A stretch of 5,458 bases of DNA, taken from positions 1 through 5,458 of the forward strand of contig CAKROW010000117.1 of NCBI GenBank assembly GCA_934373235.1, in the 5' to 3' direction. Position numbers and translations under genes: made by a program. The notes beneath the pieces were generated by a model. The model worked only from the letters and a program-made list of their open reading frames with translations, did no database searches and was not told the DNA's origin. Numbering within the stretch: the stretch's first letter is position 1; each line of letters opens with the position of its first letter. Origin of the DNA: an uncultured Blautia sp. (GTDB lineage: Bacteria; Bacillota; Clostridia; Lachnospirales; Lachnospiraceae). Shown here piece by piece: positions 1-5,427 of this stretch.

Positions 1-623
1 ATGATCCAGACTCCCTGGAATCCAAAACAGCTACCGTATCGATCAGCTCCGGAGATATCCCGGATTATAACGGAGAACCATATACAGTTGTCAACAATAA
101 TATACCTGAATTTTCGGCAGACATCATGAATGGACCGGCCTATGAATATTACAGTGAACTGGACAGTCTTGGCCGCTGTGGATACGCGGAAGCCAAGGTC
201 ACTGAAGAACTGATGCCCCAGGAAGCACGCGGGCGGATCGGAATGGTCCGTCCATCCGGCTGGCATACCGTAAAATACGACAATATTGACGGAAGGTATC
301 TCTATAACCGCTGTCATCTTCTGGGATATCAGCTTACAGGAGAGAATGCCAATGAGCAGAATCTTATCACCGGAACCCGTTATCTCAATGTAACAGGAAT
401 GTTGCCATTTGAGAATCAGGTGGCAGATTATGTCCGCAGCACAGGTCACGCCTGTATGCTCCGTGTGACACCTCTTTTCAGAGGAGAGGATCTGATTGCC
501 AGAGGTGTGGAGATGGAAGCTCAGTCTGTAGAAGACAATACCGTTTCTTTCCATGTATTTGTCTATAATATTCAGCCTGGTATCATCATTGATTATGCTA
601 CAGGGAACAGTTGGACGGAGTAA
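1..623 (+). CDS. DNA/RNA non-specific endonuclease, EndA/NucA-like (5' end outside window)
   Basis: This is the C-terminal part of a beta-beta-alpha-metal nuclease of the Endonuclease_NS_2 (EndA-like) type, which cuts DNA and RNA without sequence preference and is usually exported or membrane-anchored. The reading frame is open from position 3 (first full codon GAT), giving 206 visible residues before TAA at 621-623. The first internal ATG (126) is not the start, because typical family sequence (IPDYNGEPYTVVNNN) already lies upstream of it. Counting from the codon at 3, the catalytic motif NRCH is at residues 102-105. It replaces the textbook DRGH, with His105 as the expected general base. 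Asn120 and Asn129 line up with N182 and N191 of pneumococcal EndA (alignment from memory), so Asn129 is the likely metal ligand. The C-terminal IDYATG segment is also typical. The signal peptide or anchor cannot be seen. No convincing terminator follows the gene. A role in nutrient scavenging or DNA uptake is inference. Confidence 0.9.
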   Translation, partial: DPDSLESKTATVSISSGDIPDYNGEPYTVVNNNIPEFSADIMNGPAYEYYSELDSLGRCGYAEAKVTEELMPQEARGRIGMVRPSGWHTVKYDNIDGRYLYNRCHLLGYQLTGENANEQNLITGTRYLNVTGMLPFENQVADYVRSTGHACMLRVTPLFRGEDLIARGVEMEAQSVEDNTVSFHVFVYNIQPGIIIDYATGNSWTE

Positions 624-667
624 AATATTAAATTTCCGTGAATTCTGTATATTTTGTGAAAAATAAA

Positions 668-696
668 TTGCGCTTTTTTGGGCGTTATGCTAAAAT
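668..696 (+). promoter_or_regulatory. Probable sigma-A promoter for the mgsA-like/rsmD/coaD operon
   Basis: TTGCGC (668-673) and TAAAAT (691-696) are separated by exactly 17 bp. A TGC immediately before the -10 box forms an extended -10 element. The stretch just upstream (about 645-667) is AT-rich and could act as an UP element. Transcription would start near 703, leaving a leader of about 75 nt before the ATG at 778. It is the best promoter match in the gap between the nuclease gene and the operon, which supports separate transcription of the two. Confidence 0.7.
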
Positions 697-716
697 TGTT
701 TCGGGGTTATAGATTA

Positions 717-749
717 CTGTATCAGAAATACAGACCGGATCATACCGGT
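717..749 (+). other. Two short inverted repeats in the operon leader
   Basis: CTGTAT (717-722) and ATACAG (728-733) form a perfect 6-bp stem with a 5-nt loop. ACCGG (734-738) and CCGGT (745-749) can form a second 5-bp stem directly after it. Both lie in the predicted untranslated leader, between the promoter and the ribosome binding site (GGAGAGG, 765-771). Neither has a T-tract, so they are not terminators. They could be a small regulatory or mRNA-stabilising structure, or chance. I recognise no known riboswitch class here. Confidence 0.25.
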
Positions 750-777
750 ACCCGATGGCAGAATGGAGAGGTGAAGT

Positions 778-1173
778 ATGAATTTAGGTATTATTGCACA
801 TAACAGTAAAAAGGTTCTGATCGAGGACTTCTGTATTGCATACAAAAATATCCTTGCCAAGCACGAAATATATGCAACAGGGACCACGGGAAGAAGAATC
901 GAGGAGGTTACCAGCCTTCATGTACACAAGTTTCTGGCCGGAAGCATCGGCGGGGACAAACAGTTTATGGAAATGGTAGAGAGACAGGATTTCGATATGG
1001 TCATCCTGTTCTATAATCCTGTCATGATGGATCCGTCAGAACCGGATATCATGAGTATTGTGAAACGCTGCGATCAGTATAATATACCGGTTGCCACAAA
1101 TATAGCAACTGCAGAGCTTCTGATCCTTGGTCTGGCTCGCGGTGATCTGGATTGGAGACTGAATCTGAAATGA
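778..1173 (+). CDS. mgsA: Methylglyoxal synthase-like protein with altered active-site residues
   Basis: Methylglyoxal synthase converts dihydroxyacetone phosphate to methylglyoxal and phosphate, a glycolytic bypass in the cytoplasm. The 131-residue product covers the whole single-domain fold, close to the length of the B. subtilis enzyme. Conserved parts are the N-terminal IIAH with His8 (E. coli H19), the phosphate-binding YATGTTG at 32-38, GSIGGD at 55-60 with Asp60 as the expected catalytic base (E. coli D71), Asp90 (E. coli D101) and IPVATNIATAE at 103-113. Three positions differ from the textbook enzyme: Asn9 instead of Asp after the His, Asn80 instead of D91 (FYNP for RDP/WDP), and Ser87 instead of H98 (PSEPD for PHEPD). 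The fold assignment is firm, but full enzymatic activity is not. A regulatory or altered-substrate relative is possible. The start is set by GGAGAGG at 765-771. The gene opens the operon and overlaps rsmD by 4 bp. Confidence 0.85.
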   Translation: MNLGIIAHNSKKVLIEDFCIAYKNILAKHEIYATGTTGRRIEEVTSLHVHKFLAGSIGGDKQFMEMVERQDFDMVILFYNPVMMDPSEPDIMSIVKRCDQYNIPVATNIATAELLILGLARGDLDWRLNLK

Positions 1174-1718
1174 GAGTCATAGCAGGAAAAGCACGACGAC
1201 TGAATTTAAAAACAATACCCGGAAATGAGACAAGGCCTACCACAGACCGTATTAAGGAAACACTTTTTAATATTCTCCAGCCGGAAATGGCAGGGTGCCG
1301 TTTCCTTGATCTGTTCTCCGGAAGCGGTGCCATTGGTATTGAAGCACTGAGCCGTGGAGCAGAGCAGGCAGTATTTGTAGAAAAGAATCCCAGGGCCTGT
1401 GCCTGCATCCGGGAAAATCTTTCATTTACAAAACTGGCCGAAAATGGTAAACTGCTGAACATGGATGTACTGCAGGCACTTCGTTCCCTTGAGGGTGGAG
1501 AAGCTTTTGACTGCATATTTATGGATCCGCCTTATGAACATGATCTTGAGAAGACGGTCCTTGAATATCTTGCAGACAGTACACTTGCCGATGAAAACAC
1601 GCTGATCATTGTCGAAGCCGATCTGTCCACTGATTTTTCCTATGTGGAGGATTACGGCCTTGAGGTAGTGCGTTCCAAGGAATATAAGACCAACAAGCAT
1701 GTTTTCATACAAAAATGA
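1170..1718 (+). CDS. rsmD: 16S rRNA (guanine(966)-N(2))-methyltransferase RsmD
   Basis: RsmD transfers a methyl group from S-adenosylmethionine to N2 of G966 (E. coli numbering) in 16S rRNA during assembly of the small ribosomal subunit. The 182-residue protein shows the family N-terminus MRVIAGKARR, the RPTTDRIKE motif at 22-30, the SAM-binding motif I LDLFSGSG at 46-53, an acidic residue at the end of strand 2 (VEKN, Glu71) and the catalytic DPPY at 119-122. Its length is normal for the family. A TTG at 1152 would add six residues, but ATG 1170 is preferred because the family begins MRVI and because ATGA makes a 4-bp overlap with the preceding stop, typical of translational coupling. A weak GGAG (1154-1157) lies upstream. 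The counterpart in B. subtilis is ylbH, also directly before coaD. Confidence 0.96.
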   Translation: MRVIAGKARRLNLKTIPGNETRPTTDRIKETLFNILQPEMAGCRFLDLFSGSGAIGIEALSRGAEQAVFVEKNPRACACIRENLSFTKLAENGKLLNMDVLQALRSLEGGEAFDCIFMDPPYEHDLEKTVLEYLADSTLADENTLIIVEADLSTDFSYVEDYGLEVVRSKEYKTNKHVFIQK

Positions 1719-1733
1719 AAGAGAGAAAAACAT

Positions 1734-2225
1734 ATGATTACAGCAGTATACCCTGGCAGCTTTGACCCGGCTACCTATGGACATTTGGATATTATCAAGC
1801 GCGCAAGCCTTTCTTTTGACCGGGTAGTTGTGGGAGTTTTGCATAATTCTGCAAAAAGTCCGTTGTTTTCTGTGGAGGAACGTGTTAATATACTAGCAAA
1901 GGCAACAAAAGATATCCCAAATGTGGAGGTGAGAGCATTTGAGGGCCTGTCAGTGAATTTTGCCAGGGAGAATCATGCCCAGGTGATTGTTCGCGGGCTT
2001 CGTGCTGTCACGGATTTTGAATATGAACTGCAGATGGCACAGACCAATCGTGTTCTTGCGCCGGATGTTGATACCGTTTTTCTTACTACCAGTCTGGAAT
2101 ATGCATACTTAAGCTCCACGATCATGAAGGAAGTTGCGAATTTCGGAGGCGATCTCAGCAAATTCGCTCCCAGTGAGATAACGGAAGCAGTCAGGGCAAA
2201 ACTACAAAGAGAAACAGAGAAATAA
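1734..2225 (+). CDS. coaD: Phosphopantetheine adenylyltransferase CoaD
   Basis: CoaD adenylates 4'-phosphopantetheine with ATP to give dephospho-CoA and pyrophosphate, the penultimate step of coenzyme A synthesis. The 163-residue protein has the usual length of the bacterial hexameric enzyme. It carries the nucleotidyltransferase motif GSFDPATYGH at 8-17 (T-x-G-H with His17), the RGLRAVTDFEYE block at 87-98 that contacts substrate and ATP, and the second signature YLSSTIMKEVA at 125-135, a variant of ISSSLVKEVA. The gene begins 15 bp after the rsmD stop, with a GA-rich ribosome binding site (AAAGAGAG) before ATG 1734. The rsmD-coaD pair is very widely conserved and here sits inside the predicted operon. 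No residue known to be essential appears to be missing. Confidence 0.97.
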   Translation: MITAVYPGSFDPATYGHLDIIKRASLSFDRVVVGVLHNSAKSPLFSVEERVNILAKATKDIPNVEVRAFEGLSVNFARENHAQVIVRGLRAVTDFEYELQMAQTNRVLAPDVDTVFLTTSLEYAYLSSTIMKEVANFGGDLSKFAPSEITEAVRAKLQRETEK

Positions 2226-2237
2226 GGAGAGTGTATT

Positions 2238-2867
2238 ATGAGCAGCAGAATTGAACAGATTATTCAGGAGATTGAAGAGTATGTGGACAGCTGTAAATTT
2301 CAGCCTCTTTCTACTACCAAGATCGTAGTTAATAAGGAAGAGATCGATGAACTTTTACGTGAGCTCCGTCTGAAAACTCCGGATGAGATCAAACGTTATC
2401 AGAAGATCATCAGCAATAAGGATGCCATCCTTGAGGATGCTCAGTCCAAGGCTGATAAACTTATTGCAGATGCTCAGGTTAAGGCTCAGGAACTTGTGAC
2501 ACAGCATGAGATCATGCAGAAAGCATATGCTCAGGCCAATGATACTATCAATGCAGCCAACAAGCAGGCTCAGGAGATTCTGGATTCCGCAACACAGGAT
2601 GCCAACAGTATCCGTCTCAGTGCCATCACCTACACAGATGACATGATGGCCAATATCGGATCTGTCCTGAACCAGACACTTGAAGACGCAGGCGGCAAAT
2701 ATAAAGCATTTATTGATGCACTTCAGAGCTGTCTTGAAGTTGTCAACCACAACCGACAGGAGCTTGCTCCACAGACAGCACAGGCAGCAGCAATCTCCAA
2801 TACTTTCCAGGAAGAGCCGGCAGATACAGAAGATGACGAACTTTTAGATGATATTGGCGAGAACTAA
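2238..2867 (+). CDS. Coiled-coil stalk-like protein of unknown function (ATP synthase b/E/H-like)
   Basis: No function can be assigned. The 209-residue protein is soluble, with no signal peptide or membrane segment. Residues 1-55 hold a conserved-looking head with VVNKEEIDELLRELR at 30-44. Residues 56-130 are a long Ala/Gln/Lys-rich helix, residues 135-175 a second helical part, and 176-209 an Ala/Gln linker with a strongly acidic tail (DTEDDELLDDIGEN). The long helix shows 11-residue spacing of small and hydrophobic residues (A68/A79, A72/A83, L75/L86, A100/A111/A122, A107/A118/A129), the hendecad pattern of F- and V-type ATPase peripheral stalk subunits. Similar Clostridia proteins are often labelled 'ATPase' or 'V-type subunit H' for this reason, but no other ATPase gene is visible here. 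ATG 2238 follows AAGGAGAG (2223-2230), and the gap after coaD is 12 bp. The 3' end overlaps ylbJ tail to tail by 24 bp. Confidence 0.85.
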   Translation: MSSRIEQIIQEIEEYVDSCKFQPLSTTKIVVNKEEIDELLRELRLKTPDEIKRYQKIISNKDAILEDAQSKADKLIADAQVKAQELVTQHEIMQKAYAQANDTINAANKQAQEILDSATQDANSIRLSAITYTDDMMANIGSVLNQTLEDAGGKYKAFIDALQSCLEVVNHNRQELAPQTAQAAAISNTFQEEPADTEDDELLDDIGEN

Positions 2868-3776
2868 AAGTGCGGTGATTCCTGTGTTCAGACATTTGGA
2901 CGTTATGTAAGGCAGGAGAGAGAGCCTGTTTTCCAGAACACTTCGAGTCTGTGCCAGAATACAAAAGCCTCCAAAGGCAGTAAGTGCCATAGAGCACAGA
3001 TACTGAAGCCCGGGATCATATGCTGTAACTGCAAGCCGGTTAAGGCCAGTGGTAAGTTCCAGTGAACCTGCCACTATTTTTCCGATTTCCGGATTTAACG
3101 GCCAGAAATGGCAGATGCAGGCATACAGCAGGGAGAACAGCAGAATATACCCTCCCAACCGCGTAATAGTTTCAAAACCGTTCATGATCGAGACATCCAG
3201 AATAACTCCAGGTGAGTTGTGCTGGGGTGTCTCTTTTTTTATTTCATTAATGAACCGGTTATCTGTTGTGTGGTTTCTGTAGATGACAAAACGAAAAAAC
3301 ATCATACAGAACAGATCTGAAAGAAACAGTATCAGAAAGATCTCCCCTGTAGCCTGCTGATTTTTAAGACAGCTTGCTGCAAGATAGGAGGAAATAAATG
3401 CAGGACTTGCGTTACAGCAAAAAGTAAGAAGATATTCTCCCTCCCGTCTGGAGATCTTTCCGGCACAATAAAGATCATGGGCAAGTTTTGCCCCCATAGG
3501 ATAGCCGCATAACAGCCCCAGGAGCATTACATATGTACCATTTCCGCTAAGTCCCAACAGCTTTCCGGTAACAGGGGAAAAAGGTTCCAGTATCCGGCTG
3601 ATCCCATCTGTCCGTATCAGGATCCCTGTCAGGATAAGAAAAGGCAGCAGTGTGGGGATCATGGTATACAGCCACAGCCTCAGTCCTTCCCTGGCAGAGG
3701 ACAGCGCCAGAACCGGATATCGTATAAGAAACACAAGAAGAAAACAGACACAGCAGATAAATATTTTTGGTTTCAT
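2844..3776 (-). CDS. ylbJ: Sporulation integral membrane protein YlbJ (SpoVV-like)
   Basis: This 310-residue polytopic membrane protein has about eight hydrophobic segments, near 5-25, 33-54, 80-100, 113-133, 144-165, 205-225, 258-276 and 292-309. The family marks are GYPMGAKLAHDL at 91-102, NASPAFISSYL at 122-132, SLELTTGLNRLA at 238-249 and AFGGFCILAQ at 267-276, typical of YlbJ and the related nucleoside-gate domain. In B. subtilis, YlbJ (renamed SpoVV) is made in the mother cell under sigma-E and helps move dipicolinic acid across the outer forespore membrane; the same role here is inference. The protein is shorter than B. subtilis YlbJ (about 400 residues). A hydrophilic loop lies at 167-190. 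ATG at 3776 is preceded by AAGG (3786-3789) at 9 nt. In B. subtilis ylbJ follows coaD on the same strand, but here it is inverted and separated from coaD by the coiled-coil gene. Confidence 0.88.
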   Translation of the reverse strand: MKPKIFICCVCFLLVFLIRYPVLALSSAREGLRLWLYTMIPTLLPFLILTGILIRTDGISRILEPFSPVTGKLLGLSGNGTYVMLLGLLCGYPMGAKLAHDLYCAGKISRREGEYLLTFCCNASPAFISSYLAASCLKNQQATGEIFLILFLSDLFCMMFFRFVIYRNHTTDNRFINEIKKETPQHNSPGVILDVSIMNGFETITRLGGYILLFSLLYACICHFWPLNPEIGKIVAGSLELTTGLNRLAVTAYDPGLQYLCSMALTAFGGFCILAQTRSVLENRLSLLPYITSKCLNTGITALLVLANII

Positions 3777-3787
3777 GGATATCAGCC

Positions 3788-3816
3788 TTGCTTTTTTTTG
3801 ATTATATGATTATTAT
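3788..3816 (+). promoter_or_regulatory. Probable sigma-A promoter for pepD
   Basis: TTGCTT (3788-3793) and TATTAT (3811-3816) are 17 bp apart, with one or two mismatches to consensus in each box and an AT-rich spacer. Transcription would start near 3823, giving a leader of about 38 nt that includes the strong ribosome binding site. Its -10 box overlaps the predicted -10 of the opposite-facing ylbJ promoter. Confidence 0.55.
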
Positions 3817-3840
3817 ATAAGCTAAGGTTAATGAATATGA
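3812..3840 (-). promoter_or_regulatory. Candidate sigma-E-type promoter for ylbJ
   Basis: Read on the minus strand, TCATATT (3840-3834) fits the sigma-E -35 consensus KMATATT at all seven positions. After a 14-bp spacer, TATATAAT (3819-3812) fits the -10 consensus CATACAAT at six of eight. A start near 3805 would leave about 29 nt before the ylbJ ATG, with its ribosome binding site inside. This agrees with the known sigma-E control of B. subtilis ylbJ. TATAAT boxes at 3817-3812 and 3806-3801 could also serve sigma-A, but no good -35 box stands 17 bp upstream of either. Confidence 0.5.
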
Positions 3841-3845
3841 AGCAG

Positions 3846-3852
3846 AAGGAGG
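3846..3852 (+). promoter_or_regulatory. Ribosome binding site that fixes the pepD start
   Basis: AAGGAGG, a near-perfect match to the anti-Shine-Dalgarno sequence, stands 8 nt before ATG 3861. It selects that codon over the in-frame ATG 3831, whose only upstream purine run (AAGG, 3824-3827) is too close at 3 nt. Confidence 0.85.
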
Positions 3853-3860
3853 CAGATACT

Positions 3861-5312
3861 ATGCCAGTTTTAGAAAATTGCGAGCCGAAAAGGGTCTTTC
3901 ACTATTTTGAAGAGATCTGCAAGATTCCTCATGGCTCAGGAAATACGAAGCAGCTCAGTGATTTCCTTGTGGACTTTGCGAAAGAGCACGGATTCAACTA
4001 TGTACAGGATGAATTAAATAATGTTGTCATCTACAAACCAGGTACTGCCGGATATGAGAATTCTCCGGCTGTGATCATCCAGGGACATATGGATATGGTA
4101 TGCGAGAAACGTCCGGATGTACAGCATGATTTTACAAAGGACGGACTGAATATTTCTGTAAAAGACGGTTACATCACAGCTAACGGAACTACCCTTGGTG
4201 GTGATGACGGAATTGCAGTTGCATACGGTCTGGCACTTCTTGACAGCACCGATATTCCCCATCCACCTCTTGAAGTTCTGATCACAGTTGATGAGGAGAT
4301 AGGACTTCTGGGTGCTGTAGGACTTGACTGCAGTGTTTTAAAAGGCAGAAGATTTATCAACCTGGATTCCGAGGCAGAGGGCAGTCTCTGGATCAGTTGT
4401 GCAGGCGGACTTTCCGGTGTAAGCCATATTCCGGTACAGCGTGTGGAAGGACAGGGAGAGAAACTCCAGATCAAAGTATGCGGTCTGATGGGTGGACACT
4501 CCGGTGCGGAGATTGATAAGAACAGAGCAAATGCCAACAAACTTATGGCTCGTTTTCTTTACAGCCTTAAGAAGAAGACAGACTATGCCATTATTACACT
4601 TGCAGGCGGACAGAAGGACAACGCTATCACACGTGAGTGTGAAGCGGAGCTCCTTGTTTCCCCGGAAGACAAAGAAGCAGTGAAGACTCTTGCAGCAGAG
4701 CTTCAGGGACAGCTTCGTGAGGAATATACAGGTTCTGACGAAAACATTTCCATCGAAATTGCAGAACTTGGAGAAACATCTGTCCAGGTGCTTCATCCTA
4801 CAAGCCAGGAGAAAGTTCTGTTTTATCTGATGAACGTTCCTTTTGGAATCCAGAAGATGAGTGGAACCATTTCCGGACTTGTGGAGACATCTTCCAATAT
4901 TGGTATCCTGAAACTGGAGGAGGAAGAACTTTTTGCAAGTTCCAGTGTAAGAAGTTCCGTAGATGCAGCATGCACTGCACTTTCCGAGAAACTTGAATAT
5001 CTCACGGAATTCCTTGGAGGAGAATATGAAGTTCTCGGTGCATATCCTGCATGGGAATACCGCAAAGAATCTCCTCTTCGTGACAAAATGGTAGCAGTTT
5101 ATGAGGAAATGTACGGAAAGAAGCCTGAGGTAGTGGCAATCCATGCCGGCCTTGAGTGCGGGCTTTTCTACAAAAAAATGGAGGGGCTTGACTGTGTATC
5201 CCTCGGACCGGATATGAAAGATATCCATACTTCCGAGGAAGTGCTAAGCATCGCTTCCACAGAGCGGGTATGGAAATACCTTGTAAAAGTTCTGGAAACT
5301 CTGAAAGACTGA
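3861..5312 (+). CDS. pepD: Aminoacyl-histidine dipeptidase PepD (beta-Ala-dipeptidase, M20 family)
   Basis: PepD is a cytoplasmic zinc dipeptidase of the M20C group that hydrolyses Xaa-His dipeptides such as carnosine, and often other short peptides. From ATG 3861 the protein is 483 residues, almost the same as E. coli PepD (485). All expected active-site residues are present: His76 and Asp78 in GHMDM, bridging Asp115 in TLGGDDG, the catalytic and metal Glu145-Glu146 in VDEEIG, Asp169 in NLDSEAEG, and the C-terminal His456 in KDIHTSEE. The GGHSGAEI block at 211-218 marks the dimerisation/lid domain inserted in the catalytic domain, and HAGLECGLF at 428-436 is typical of the family. An in-frame ATG at 3831 would add ten residues but lacks a good ribosome binding site. 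The gene appears to be a single transcription unit between its own promoter and a terminator. Substrate range cannot be read from the sequence. Confidence 0.95.
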   Translation: MPVLENCEPKRVFHYFEEICKIPHGSGNTKQLSDFLVDFAKEHGFNYVQDELNNVVIYKPGTAGYENSPAVIIQGHMDMVCEKRPDVQHDFTKDGLNISVKDGYITANGTTLGGDDGIAVAYGLALLDSTDIPHPPLEVLITVDEEIGLLGAVGLDCSVLKGRRFINLDSEAEGSLWISCAGGLSGVSHIPVQRVEGQGEKLQIKVCGLMGGHSGAEIDKNRANANKLMARFLYSLKKKTDYAIITLAGGQKDNAITRECEAELLVSPEDKEAVKTLAAELQGQLREEYTGSDENISIEIAELGETSVQVLHPTSQEKVLFYLMNVPFGIQKMSGTISGLVETSSNIGILKLEEEELFASSSVRSSVDAACTALSEKLEYLTEFLGGEYEVLGAYPAWEYRKESPLRDKMVAVYEEMYGKKPEVVAIHAGLECGLFYKKMEGLDCVSLGPDMKDIHTSEEVLSIASTERVWKYLVKVLETLKD

Positions 5313-5350
5313 TCAATATAACAGATAAAGAATAATCCTGTTATCTCACA

Positions 5351-5386
5351 AAATACCTGTCGTCCTGAAACGGCAGGTATTTTTTT
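5351..5386 (+). terminator. Rho-independent terminator after pepD
   Basis: AAATACCTGTCG (5351-5362) pairs with CGGCAGGTATTT (5371-5382), a 12-bp stem with one G-U wobble around an 8-nt loop. A T-tract runs through 5386 (seven Ts, the first overlapping the stem). It begins 38 nt after the pepD stop and separates pepD from the next gene. Confidence 0.93.
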
Positions 5387-5427
5387 GCGTCAGGCTGCAT
5401 ATATTAAACTGGTATGGAGGTATGAAA

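Noticed and set aside
126..128. ATG as start of the nuclease gene
   Set aside because: The frame is open to the window edge, and upstream codons already encode typical family sequence, so the true start lies before the window.
1152..1154. TTG as start of rsmD
   Set aside because: It would add six non-conserved residues. The family starts at MRVI, and ATG 1170 forms a coupling ATGA overlap with the preceding stop.
1049..1516. Minus-strand open frame across mgsA-like and rsmD
   Set aside because: It is antisense to two conserved genes and shows no motif or start signal.
2908..2933. Possible terminator (AGGC...GCCT followed by a few Ts) after the coiled-coil gene
   Set aside because: The stem is only about 4 bp and the T run is short, so it is too weak to call.
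3049..3282. Plus-strand open frame inside ylbJ
   Set aside because: It is antisense to the membrane protein, with no family resemblance and no ribosome binding site.
3831..3833. Upstream in-frame ATG of pepD
   Set aside because: There is no properly spaced ribosome binding site, whereas ATG 3861 has AAGGAGG at 8 nt and gives the usual family length.
3801..3840. CATATAAT (3808-3801) as the sigma-E -10 of ylbJ
   Set aside because: It matches the -10 box well, but the only good -35 (3840-3834) is then 25 bp away. The TATATAAT at 14-bp spacing fits better.
4338..5228. Minus-strand open frame of 296 codons inside pepD
   Set aside because: It lies wholly antisense to a complete, well-conserved gene, has no recognisable domain and no good ribosome binding site, and its Cys/Phe/Leu-rich composition is typical of shadow frames.
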